DNA of 15,312 bases from a bacterium. GTDB taxonomy: Bacteria; DYJV01; JALVYZ01. This document shows, one piece after another, positions 1 to 7,128 of the stretch (position 1 is its first letter; every line of letters starts with the position of its first letter). Location: NCBI GenBank assembly GCA_027037705.1, contig JALVYZ010000074.1:1-15312 (forward strand). Reading direction: 5' to 3'. Made by a program: the position numbers and the translations under genes. The notes under the pieces are model-generated. The model did no database searches and was not told the origin of the DNA. It worked only from the letters and a program-made list of their open reading frames with translations.

Positions 1-416
1 CACCATTTTATGTTTTGGGTCCTGTAGTTACAGATATTGCTCCTGGATATGATCATATAACAGCTGCAATAGGTGGCGCCATAGCAGCATGGCATGGAGC
101 TGATTTTCTTTGCTATGTTACACCTGCAGAACATTTAAGATTACCAGATATTAATGATGTTAAAGAGGGATTAATAGCCACAAAAATTGCTGCTCATGCT
201 GGTGATATTGGGAAAAAAGTTAAAGGCGCAATAGATAAAGATATTTTAATGTCTATAGCAAGAAAAGAATTAGACTGGAAAAAACAGATAGAATTAAGTA
301 TTGACCCTGAAAAAGCAAGAGAATATAGAGAATCACTAATGTCTAAAGATGAAGATGCCTGCAGTATGTGTGGGGAATTCTGTGCAGTAAAAAAAGTTAA
401 GGATTATTTTAAATAA
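1..416 (+). CDS. thiC: Phosphomethylpyrimidine synthase ThiC, C-terminal part (5' end outside window)
   Basis: ThiC is a radical SAM enzyme of the cytosol that rearranges aminoimidazole ribotide into HMP-phosphate, the pyrimidine half of thiamine. The open frame enters from the left edge (codon register from base 3, reading PFYVLGPVV), so the start is not visible. About 137 C-terminal residues are present. They include the conserved stretch [14 protein letters not shown], which sits in the barrel of ThiC, and the C-terminal cluster motif CSMCGEFC, which binds the [4Fe-4S] cluster. Most described bacterial ThiC have CX2CX4C; this one is CX2CX3C, which I recall from anaerobe and archaeal members. 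The ThiC paralogues that make 5-hydroxybenzimidazole (BzaA/B/F) are close relatives and cannot be excluded from this fragment. The stop codon overlaps the convergent Fis-like gene by 8 bp. The family call is secure; ThiC rather than Bza is likely. Confidence 0.9.
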   Translation, partial: PFYVLGPVVTDIAPGYDHITAAIGGAIAAWHGADFLCYVTPAEHLRLPDINDVKEGLIATKIAAHAGDIGKKVKGAIDKDILMSIARKELDWKKQIELSIDPEKAREYRESLMSKDEDACSMCGEFCAVKKVKDYFK

Positions 417-660
417 TTTTATATTTCACAAGTTTCTTTTTAAGTGTATTTCTATTAATTCCTAAAATTTCTGCAGATTTTTTTTGATTATTCCCAGCAT
501 GGCTATATACTGCTTTTAGTAAAGATTCTTCAAAAATATTTAAAAGAATCTCATAAAGATTATGATTATTAGATTTACAATTCAAATCTTCTAAAAGTTT
601 TTTAAATTTATAATCTAAAATTTCACTTAAAGAATATTTATCAAGTGAATTGCTCTCCAT
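409..660 (-). CDS. Small Fis-family (HTH_8) DNA-binding protein
   Basis: The protein has 83 residues. Its C-terminal third (about 48-83) closely resembles the helix-turn-helix end of Fis: [22 protein letters not shown] lines up with the region of E. coli Fis that reads [21 protein letters not shown]. The N-terminal half is short and Lys/Asn-rich, without the beta-hairpin arms recognisable in enterobacterial Fis (98 residues). No AAA+ or receiver domain is attached, so it is not the tail of a sigma-54 activator. The ATG at 658-660 lies inside the 3' end of the dus gene (20-nt overlap), with only a weak GGGA upstream, so translation is probably coupled to dus. The dusB-fis order is the same as in the enterobacterial fis operon. 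A nucleoid or transcription-factor role is inferred from the HTH only. Confidence 0.82.
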   Translation of the reverse strand: MESNSLDKYSLSEILDYKFKKLLEDLNCKSNNHNLYEILLNIFEESLLKAVYSHAGNNQKKSAEILGINRNTLKKKLVKYKII

Positions 661-1603
661 TTTGTTCCCAATAACCTATTTCATTAAAAAATTCAACACA
701 ATTTTTTATTTTTGAAATTTTTTCTCTAAATTTTGCAGAACCTGGAAGTCCCTTTGTTAAATGTATGATATGCTTAATAGAAATTTTCAAAGCTTTCTCT
801 TCACCATAAAATTTTTTAAACAAATAAAACAATTTTTTAAAATATTTTATTTTATCTTTGATTGAAAATTCTTTATAAGTCTGCGTTATTACAAAATCTT
901 TCCACTGGATTACAAGAAAAGGATTCTCTAAAAATGCTCTTCCAATCATAACAGCATCGCAATTTGTATAAGAGTAAATATTTTTTACATCTTCCGGAGT
1001 TTTTATGTCCCCATTTCCAATCAAAAACAAATCAGGGAACTTTTTTTTAACCACTTTAATATGGTACCAGTTAGCATGACCTGAATAGTATTGTTTTCCA
1101 AATCTTGGATGCAAAGTAATTGCATCAATCCCTTCATTGTAAAGAATGTTTATTATTTCAAGATAATTCATACTATTTTCATCAAAACCAAGTCTTAATT
1201 TTGCAGTTAATTTTATATCAAATCTTTTTTTAATTTCTAAAATAATTCTTTTAATTAATTCTGGATTTTTCATTAAAGCAACTCCAGCTCCTTTTTTAAT
1301 TATTTTTTTTGCTGGACAACCTAAATTTATATCAATAATATTAAAATTCTTTTCTATTAATATTTCAATGGATCTTAAAAATGATTCAACATTTGTCCCA
1401 AAAAGTTGAGGAATTATTAATGGTGGTTCATTTTTAATCTCTATTAACTCTAAGGTTCTTTTGATTCTCCTTGATAAGCCTTCAACACTTATCATTTCTG
1501 TACATGAAACTTCTAATCCTAAATTTTTCAATGAAATTCTAAATGGCTCATTTGTAACACCTGCCATTGGTGCTAAAATAATTTTATTTTTTAACTTTTT
1601 CAT
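641..1603 (-). CDS. dusB: tRNA-dihydrouridine synthase, DusB/NifR3 type
   Basis: This is an FMN- and NADPH-dependent enzyme that reduces specific uridines in tRNA to dihydrouridine. The protein has 320 residues, the usual Dus length. It opens with the family N-terminus (IILAPMAGVTNEPFR, residues 8-22). It carries the active-site segment DINLGCPAKKIIKKGAG (about 91-107) with catalytic Cys96, then a Lys/Arg strand KLRLGF (135-140), the HPRFGKQYYSGHANW segment (165-179), the FMN-phosphate-binding GNGDI (196-200) and GRAFLENP (221-228). The usual HxRTR around residue 165 is HPRFG here. The ATG at 1601-1603 has AAGGAG five bases upstream. The stop lies inside the downstream Fis-like gene. I placed it in the DusB group by the GCP-KK-KGAG signature; the exact tRNA position modified cannot be read from the sequence. 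Confidence 0.93.
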   Translation of the reverse strand: MKKLKNKIILAPMAGVTNEPFRISLKNLGLEVSCTEMISVEGLSRRIKRTLELIEIKNEPPLIIPQLFGTNVESFLRSIEILIEKNFNIIDINLGCPAKKIIKKGAGVALMKNPELIKRIILEIKKRFDIKLTAKLRLGFDENSMNYLEIINILYNEGIDAITLHPRFGKQYYSGHANWYHIKVVKKKFPDLFLIGNGDIKTPEDVKNIYSYTNCDAVMIGRAFLENPFLVIQWKDFVITQTYKEFSIKDKIKYFKKLFYLFKKFYGEEKALKISIKHIIHLTKGLPGSAKFREKISKIKNCVEFFNEIGYWEQNGEQFT

Positions 1604-1716
1604 TTAGCTCCTTTTTAGACTATACAAGGAAAATGGTGATATGTATTTTAGCTCATAATTAATTTTTATCTATATCAAAATTTTTTTGACATTAAAATAT
1701 TTTTTTAATAAATGAC

Positions 1717-1748
1717 TTGTAATTTAATAAAATATCTGGTATACAAAA
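1717..1748 (+). promoter_or_regulatory. Promoter of the first GntR gene with a GTATAC operator over its -10
   Basis: TTGTAA (1717-1722), a 17-bp spacer, and TATACA (1740-1745) preceded by TGG make an extended -10 promoter. This would give a start near 1752, about 20 nt before the ATG. The -10 lies inside TGGTATACAAAA (1737-1748), a near-palindrome around GTATAC. This core is the one known from operators of FCD-type GntR regulators such as UxuR and ExuR. Binding there would block RNA polymerase, so autorepression is the simple reading. A second candidate -35, TTGACA at 1686-1691, has only a poor -10 partner (TAAATG at 17 bp). Both the promoter and the operator are inferred from sequence alone. 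Confidence 0.5.
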
Positions 1749-1772
1749 TAAACAAAACAATAAAGGATTAAT

Positions 1773-2438
1773 ATGACAGAAAAAATGGATGCACATTTAA
1801 CATTAAGCGAAAAAATTTATAATTTAATTGTTGAATCAATATTAAAGAAAGAAGTTAAACCAGGGGAAAGACTTACAGAACTGGAACTTGCTAAAAAATA
1901 TGGAATTAGCAGAACACCAATAAGAGAAGCATTTAGGAAACTACAAACAGAAGGTTTTATAAAGGTCATACCGAGAAAAGGTGCTATTGTTGCTGAAATT
2001 ACAGAAGAAAGAATTGTGGAATTCTACGAAGTAAAAGGTGTTCTTGAAGCTTATGCTGGAAAATTAGCTTTAAAATATATCACAGATAAGGACATACAGG
2101 ATCTTGAAAGAATAAATAATGAACTTGAAAAAATTGCATTATCAAACAGTAAAGAAGAGATTAAAAAATTTATAGATATTCATAACCAATTTCATGAACG
2201 ATTTGTGGAGATTTCAAGAAATAAAGTATTAATTGAAACTTTAAAAAATCTTGTACAAAAATACTCAAAATTCAGGATAATGGTAGCTTACTCCACAATG
2301 TTAATAGATATAGTTAATGAACACAAAGAGATCATAGAAGCTTTTATTAAAAAAGATGAAAAACTCGTTGAGGAAAAAATTATAAAAAATTCAAATTTTG
2401 GTATTAATATATTAAAAAGATACTATTTGCATAGATAG
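1773..2438 (+). CDS. GntR-family transcriptional regulator, FCD subfamily (first of two)
   Basis: The protein has 221 residues. The N-terminal winged helix-turn-helix spans about 9-76, with the family hallmarks PGERLTE (30-36), the recognition helix SRTPIREAFRKL (46-57) and the wing PRKGAIV (67-73). The FCD ligand-binding domain (helical, about 82-215) follows. FCD domains commonly hold a metal through an Asp and three His. By eye, His141 (in NQFHERF) and His184 (in NEHKEII) are kept. The Asp four residues before the first His is His137, and the last His position appears to be Asn (about 206), so the site is atypical. The ATG has AAGGA five bases upstream. The gene heads a plus-strand group with a second GntR 9 bp downstream. 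FCD regulators usually sense organic acids or sugar acids; the ligand here is unknown. Confidence 0.93.
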   Translation: MTEKMDAHLTLSEKIYNLIVESILKKEVKPGERLTELELAKKYGISRTPIREAFRKLQTEGFIKVIPRKGAIVAEITEERIVEFYEVKGVLEAYAGKLALKYITDKDIQDLERINNELEKIALSNSKEEIKKFIDIHNQFHERFVEISRNKVLIETLKNLVQKYSKFRIMVAYSTMLIDIVNEHKEIIEAFIKKDEKLVEEKIIKNSNFGINILKRYYLHR

Positions 2439-2447
2439 AGGTTTAGG

Positions 2448-3116
2448 ATGATAATTGATCATAAACCATTACCTGACAAAATAGCAGAATATATTAGGAA
2501 TCAAATTATTCAAGGGAAACTAAAACCTGGAGAAAAAATTTTAGAAGCCCAACTTGCAGATGATTTAAATATTAGTAGAACTCCTATAAGAGAGGCAATA
2601 AGATTATTAGAATGTGAAGGATTTGTAGAACTACTTCCGAGACGAGGTGCAATAGTAAAAGAATTTTCAGAAAAAGATTTACAAGATACAGTTGAAGTAA
2701 AAGCCTGTCTTGAAACATTAGTGGCAGAATTAATTATTGAAAAAATAAATGATAAAACAATATCAAAATTAGAAGCAATAATTAAAAACGAAGAAAAAAT
2801 ATTAAATGAAAATAAATCTGGCGATGCAATTTATAAATTTTTAAAAGAATTATCTCGCTTCCATGACACATTAATCGAACAATGCGATAACAGACAGTTA
2901 GTAGATTTAAATATAAAAATTGAAAATCATATTAAAAGATATAGATTTTTTTATTTAAACCATCCAGAGATACTTCAAGAAATTCCACCATTACAAAAAG
3001 GGATAATCAAATCTTTCAAAGAAAAAAACCTACCAAAATTGAGAGAATTATATACTGAATACATTAAAAAGCCCTTCAAACTCTTAATTGAAAAAATTAA
3101 ACATGCAAAAGATTGA
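2448..3116 (+). CDS. GntR-family transcriptional regulator, FCD subfamily (second of two)
   Basis: The protein has 222 residues and is built like its neighbour: winged helix about 7-70 with PGEKILE (27-33), SRTPIREAIRLL (43-54) and PRRGAIV (64-70), then an FCD-type helical domain to about 215. The two DNA-binding halves are clearly related (recognition helices SRTPIREAFRKL and SRTPIREAIRLL), while the ligand domains have diverged strongly, so this is an old tandem duplication or two paralogues brought together. Here only His139 of the usual FCD metal ligands seems to remain: Gln183 sits where the second His is expected and the third is absent, which suggests a metal-free domain, as in FadR. 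The gene starts 9 bp after the first regulator, with AGAGGT as ribosome binding site, and its 3' end overlaps the U32 gene. Confidence 0.92.
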   Translation: MIIDHKPLPDKIAEYIRNQIIQGKLKPGEKILEAQLADDLNISRTPIREAIRLLECEGFVELLPRRGAIVKEFSEKDLQDTVEVKACLETLVAELIIEKINDKTISKLEAIIKNEEKILNENKSGDAIYKFLKELSRFHDTLIEQCDNRQLVDLNIKIENHIKRYRFFYLNHPEILQEIPPLQKGIIKSFKEKNLPKLRELYTEYIKKPFKLLIEKIKHAKD

Positions 3117-4323
3117 ATTGCTGGCTCCAGCTGGTAACTTAGAAAAATTAATAATTGCTTTTGATTATGGTGCTGATGCTGTTTATTTAGGAGCTAAAAA
3201 ATTTTCGTTGAGAAATTTAGCAGATAACTTTTCATTAGATGACCTGAAAAAAGCCAAAGATATAGCATTAAAAAAAGATAAAAAAATATATTTAACATTA
3301 AATATTTTCCCATATAATGAAGATTTAGAGGAATTACCTGAATTTATAGAAAAACATAAAAAATTCTGTGACGCATTTATTATTTCAGATGCTGGTATAA
3401 TTAATTTATGTAAGGAAATTGCTCCTGAAATTCCCTTACATCTCTCAACCCAAGCAAATACAACAAATTATTTAAGTACAAAATTTTGGTATAATCAAGG
3501 GATTAAAAGAATAAATTTAGCAAGAGAACTTTGTTTAAATGATATTAAAACCATTAGAGAAAAAGTCCCTGAAGTTGAACTTGAAGTATTTATTCATGGG
3601 GCAATGTGTATGGCTCTTTCTGGGAGATGTCTACTAAGCAACTTTTTAACAGGAAGAGCATCAAATAAAGGAGAATGTACTCATCCTTGTAGATGGAAAT
3701 ACTATTTTATAGAAGAAACAAGACCAAATCAAATCTTTGAAATTAATGAAGATAATCGTGGAATTTATCTTTTTAATTCAAAAGACTTATGTGGAATTTT
3801 CTATTTAAAAGATTTAATTGAAATTGGTGTTAATTCTTTAAAAATAGAAGGTAGAATGAAAAGCATTTACTATGTTGCCAATGTTATTAGAGTTTATAGA
3901 AGAGCAATTGATGAATATTATGAAAATCCTGAAAATTTTAAAATTAAAAATGAATGGCTTGAAGAATTAAAATTGGTTAGTCATAGAGATTATACAAAAG
4001 GTTTTTTTGAAAAAAGGAATAACATTGATACTCAAAATATTGAATCATCAAAATACATTAGAAATGCAGATTTTGTAGGGGTGATTGTTGGTATAGATAA
4101 TAAAAAAATAACTATACAGGCAAGGAATAAAATTTTAATTGGAGAAAAACTTCAAATTATAACTCAAGATTTTAAAAATTACGATATAATTATAAATGAG
4201 GCTTATGATCTTAATAATAACAAATTAGAAGTTATTCAACCAAATATGTTATTTATCATCCCCAGGAAGGACCTCTGGCTTAATAAAAATGCCATCTTGA
4301 GAAGAATAAATTTCCTCAAATAA
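3103..4323 (+). CDS. U32-family protein (tRNA/rRNA hydroxylation or UbiU/TrhP-like), probably Fe-S
   Basis: I chose the ATG at 3103 (reading MQKIELLAPAGN, the typical U32 N-terminus) over an upstream TTG at 3088; the protein is then 406 residues. It overlaps the preceding regulator by 14 nt and has no clear ribosome binding site, so it is probably translationally coupled. The U32 signature is complete: EVFIHGAMCMALSGRCLLS at about 161-179. Cys169, Cys176, Cys192 and Cys230 (in SKDLC) fall almost exactly where UbiU holds its [4Fe-4S] cluster. U32 proteins, once called collagenases, include TrhP (5-hydroxyuridine in tRNA), RlhA (hydroxylation of 23S rRNA) and the UbiU/V pair of oxygen-independent quinone synthesis. 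The C-terminal region (about 320-406) looks like the beta-rich domain of longer TrhP-type members. The substrate is not decidable here. The 3' end overlaps the convergent membrane-protein gene by 75 bp. Confidence 0.88.
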   Translation: MQKIELLAPAGNLEKLIIAFDYGADAVYLGAKKFSLRNLADNFSLDDLKKAKDIALKKDKKIYLTLNIFPYNEDLEELPEFIEKHKKFCDAFIISDAGIINLCKEIAPEIPLHLSTQANTTNYLSTKFWYNQGIKRINLARELCLNDIKTIREKVPEVELEVFIHGAMCMALSGRCLLSNFLTGRASNKGECTHPCRWKYYFIEETRPNQIFEINEDNRGIYLFNSKDLCGIFYLKDLIEIGVNSLKIEGRMKSIYYVANVIRVYRRAIDEYYENPENFKIKNEWLEELKLVSHRDYTKGFFEKRNNIDTQNIESSKYIRNADFVGVIVGIDNKKITIQARNKILIGEKLQIITQDFKNYDIIINEAYDLNNNKLEVIQPNMLFIIPRKDLWLNKNAILRRINFLK

Positions 4324-4854
4324 TTTACCAATTAAACAAATAGAAAAAGGGACTGTAAATATGGAAAGCATTCCATATGGAAATATTGCAATAGAATTAA
4401 GAAGTAAAATTATAATTAAAATTACAAGTACTGAAAGAAAATTTTTATTAAAAATTTTTATACTTATTTTAATTGAATCTAAAACTTCAAAGTTATATTT
4501 TACAATTAATGGCAGAGAAAATGTTGTTGCAAAAAAGAAATAAATTCCAGGTAAAACTAATAATAATATTCCAATAGACGTTCCAACAATTAAAATTAAA
4601 ACATAAAGAAAAACATTAAGTGCAAGATTCTTATTTTTAAATGCAATAAATATATCATCAAAATCACATTTTTTATTTTTAAATATTACGTTATACATTC
4701 CAGCAAGAAAAAAAGCTCTTAGGAATTCTCCACCGACAGCAGTTAATTTAAGTAGAATTAAATATCCTACTTCCATTAAGATAGTTGCTATTACAAGAAT
4801 TCCTAAATTTGGGACATATACATTCCACGCTTCTTTAAAAATTTTCTTAATCAT
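4249..4854 (-). CDS. Uncharacterised multi-pass membrane protein
   Basis: The protein has 201 residues and is strongly hydrophobic, with about five or six membrane segments: roughly 13-37, 43-58, 77-102, 104-118, 137-157 and 159-180. It starts with a basic amphipathic stretch (MIKKIFKEAWNVY) and ends in a short polar tail. The layout of an N-terminal helix, paired helices and internal FNKNF-like interhelical loops recalls the DUF975 / YciC-like integral membrane families, but I cannot assign it firmly. The ATG at 4852-4854 has only a weak AGG upstream. It is the last gene of the minus-strand series, separated from ftsK by an 81-bp gap that contains a heptad repeat patch. Its last 25 codons lie antisense to the end of the U32 gene. 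Function unknown. Confidence 0.72.
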   Translation of the reverse strand: MIKKIFKEAWNVYVPNLGILVIATILMEVGYLILLKLTAVGGEFLRAFFLAGMYNVIFKNKKCDFDDIFIAFKNKNLALNVFLYVLILIVGTSIGILLLVLPGIYFFFATTFSLPLIVKYNFEVLDSIKISIKIFNKNFLSVLVILIIILLLNSIAIFPYGMLSIFTVPFSICLIGKLFEEIYSSQDGIFIKPEVLPGDDK

Positions 4855-4893
4855 TGTCCTATCTGTATTTCAAAAAAATTAATTAAATCTTTT

Positions 4894-4933
4894 CCTTCCT
4901 CCTTTCACCTTCCGCCTTCACCCTTCCACCTTT
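4894..4933. repeat. Degenerate heptad tandem repeat (CCTTNNN on + strand) after ftsK
   Basis: Five consecutive 7-bp units all begin with CCTT on the + strand (CCTTCCT, CCTTTCA, CCTTCCG, CCTTCAC, CCTTCCA), followed by a partial CCTTT. The block begins two bases beyond the ftsK stop codon (4936-4938). On the ftsK coding strand it reads as purine-rich units of the type GGNNGAA. The same family occurs at 13257-13305. The rest of the gap, 4855-4893, is AT-rich without visible structure. Confidence 0.75.
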
Positions 4934-4935
4934 AT

Positions 4936-7128
4936 TTATATTGGATTAATTAAAACCTTTCTTGGTTTACTTCCATCAGCTGGTCCTACAATCTCTTCTT
5001 CTTCCATTTTTTCTATAATTTTAGCAGCTCTATTATAACCTATTTTAAATTTTCTTTGGAGTAATGATATTGAGACTTCCTCAAGATGAGATACAAATTC
5101 AACAGCTTGATCCCATAAAGGATCATAAGAATCATTAGAATTAAGTCCATTAATTCTATATTCTTTTTTCAGATTTTCATCTGAAAAATTTAAAATTTCC
5201 TCCTCTTTATAATCTACTTCATCTGAGAACTGTTTTAAATATTCAATAATTTGAATAATCTCTTTTTCAGAAATGAATGCTCCTTGAAGTCTGACAACAT
5301 TTGAAGATCCAGGTGGTAAGAACAACATATCCCCCATTCCAAGCAAAGATTCTGCCCCCATATGGTCTAAAATTGTTCTTGAATCCGCTCTTGAAGTAAC
5401 TTTAAATGCAATTCTTGAAGGAAGATTATTTTTTATTAAACCTGTAATAACATCAACTGAAGGTCTTTGAGTTGCAAGGATCATATGAATTCCAGCAGCT
5501 CTCGCTTTTTGTGTGAGTCTTGCAATTAAAGTTTCTACTTCTTTAGGAGCAGTCATCATTAAATCTGCCAGCTCATCAATAACAATTACAATAAATGGGA
5601 GTTTATCTTCATCTGAGACTTTTTCATTGTAATGGTTAATATCTCTAACCCCTGCTTCTGTTAAAAGGTCGTATCTTCTCTCCATTTCAAAAATTGCCCA
5701 CTTTAAGGCAATAGGTGCTTTTTCAGGTTCATAAATAACTGGTAATAACAAATGTGGGATACCATTATAAAGTGATAATTCAAGTTTTTTGGGGTCTATT
5801 AAAATCAATTTTACATCTTTAAATGTTGCTTTATATAAAAAACTTGCTAATATTACATTTATGCATACACTTTTTCCTGATCCAGTAGAACCAGCAACAA
5901 GTAGATGTGGCATTTTAGCTAAATCAGAGACATAACTTTTTCCATCAATAGTTTTTCCTAAGGCAATTGTAAGTGGAGATTTTGATTTTTTATATTCTTC
6001 AGATTCAATTAATTCTCTAAAATAAACAGTCTCTCTATCTTTATTTGAAACTTCTATTCCAACAACATCTTTACCAGGAATTGGTGCAACAATTCTAACA
6101 CTTTTTGCCTTAAGTGCCATTAAAATATCATTTTGCAATGATGTTATTTTACTTAATTTTATTCCTGACGCTGGCTTAAATTCAAAAAGTGTAACAGCAG
6201 GACCTTTTATGATGTTTACAATTTCACCTGTAATATTAAAATCACTAAATTTGTCTAATAACTTTTTAGCTTTTTCCTCAAGTTCTCCATTTGTTTTATC
6301 TTCACTTTTCTTTTGAGGCTTCTCTAAAAAATCAATTTTTGGAAAAGCGAATTTATTACTTTTCTTTTTCTTAACATTAATTTCTTTTTTCTCAACTTTT
6401 TTTTCTACATTATGATTAATACTATTTTCACTATCACTTTCAGAATCATTCTCTTCACTAATCAATAATCCTTTATCATCTATCTCATTTTTTTCATTTA
6501 AAATTAAAATTTCTTCTTTTTTTGATTTAAATTTTGGAAATCTAATTTTAGGAATTTTAAATTTAGGAAAATTTTGAATTTTAATATTTGAAAAAAATTT
6601 AAAAATTTTTAAATAATCTTTAAATTTTATATCAAAAATAATTGAAAAAAGAAAAATTAAAGACAAAGTTAAAAATAGAAAAGCTCCAGTTGGGTTTATA
6701 TATGTTATCAACCAATTACATAAAATTTTACCTATAATACCTCCAGGAATAAAATTTTTTTCATTGTAAAAAGTTATAACATCAGGAAAAATAAGTTGAA
6801 TATATGTTGAAAATATAAAAATAAAAAAGATGAAGAAAAAGATATCAATCTTTGATAGTTTAAAAATAGATTTTATTTTATTAAAAACAACTATAAAAAT
6901 AGCTAATGGGATTAAATATGCACTAAAGCCGATTGATTGGAAAAAAAAATCAGCTATTGTTGCACCAATAATACCAAAAATATTATGAGGTTTTTCTTTT
7001 GAAAATGTAAATAAAGATGGATCTTGAGGATTATATGTAATGATGCTTAGAAGAAATAACATACCAACTAATGCAATAAAAAAATAAAAAATTTTAACTC
7101 TAATATTCTTTTTTGTTACTTCATCCAT
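4936..7128 (-). CDS. ftsK: DNA translocase FtsK/SpoIIIE
   Basis: FtsK is a hexameric motor at the division septum that pumps chromosome ends apart and activates dimer resolution. I start it at the ATG at 7126-7128 (730 residues, TTGGAG eight bases upstream). A longer frame to 7383 exists but lies inside uppP and adds no FtsK-like sequence. The N-terminus has about four membrane segments (12-32, 50-82, 94-115, 148-167). A charged Lys/Glu/Ser linker (about 195-285) is short for FtsK. The motor follows, with Walker A GSTGSGKS (413-420), Walker B IVIVIDELADLM (513-524) and LATQRPSVDVITG (551-563). The C-terminal gamma winged helix (about 668-725, with VSISLLQRKFKIGYNRAAKII), which reads the polar KOPS sequence, is complete. 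The start overlaps the uppP 3' end by 13 nt. Confidence 0.96.
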   Translation of the reverse strand: MDEVTKKNIRVKIFYFFIALVGMLFLLSIITYNPQDPSLFTFSKEKPHNIFGIIGATIADFFFQSIGFSAYLIPLAIFIVVFNKIKSIFKLSKIDIFFFIFFIFIFSTYIQLIFPDVITFYNEKNFIPGGIIGKILCNWLITYINPTGAFLFLTLSLIFLFSIIFDIKFKDYLKIFKFFSNIKIQNFPKFKIPKIRFPKFKSKKEEILILNEKNEIDDKGLLISEENDSESDSENSINHNVEKKVEKKEINVKKKKSNKFAFPKIDFLEKPQKKSEDKTNGELEEKAKKLLDKFSDFNITGEIVNIIKGPAVTLFEFKPASGIKLSKITSLQNDILMALKAKSVRIVAPIPGKDVVGIEVSNKDRETVYFRELIESEEYKKSKSPLTIALGKTIDGKSYVSDLAKMPHLLVAGSTGSGKSVCINVILASFLYKATFKDVKLILIDPKKLELSLYNGIPHLLLPVIYEPEKAPIALKWAIFEMERRYDLLTEAGVRDINHYNEKVSDEDKLPFIVIVIDELADLMMTAPKEVETLIARLTQKARAAGIHMILATQRPSVDVITGLIKNNLPSRIAFKVTSRADSRTILDHMGAESLLGMGDMLFLPPGSSNVVRLQGAFISEKEIIQIIEYLKQFSDEVDYKEEEILNFSDENLKKEYRINGLNSNDSYDPLWDQAVEFVSHLEEVSISLLQRKFKIGYNRAAKIIEKMEEEEIVGPADGSKPRKVLINPI

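Noticed and set aside
1604-1680. Promoter for dusB on the minus strand
   Set aside because: TAAAAT (1650-1645) could be a -10, but no -35 sits at an acceptable distance (TTGATA at 1678-1673 is 22 bp away), so I did not annotate it.
3088-3102. TTG start for the U32 gene, five codons upstream
   Set aside because: The ATG at 3103 gives the typical U32 N-terminus MQKIELLAPAG, and the TTG has no ribosome binding site.
4361-4543. 60-codon open frame on the + strand opposite the small membrane protein
   Set aside because: It lies wholly antisense, is Ile/Lys-rich low-complexity sequence and has no credible start signal.
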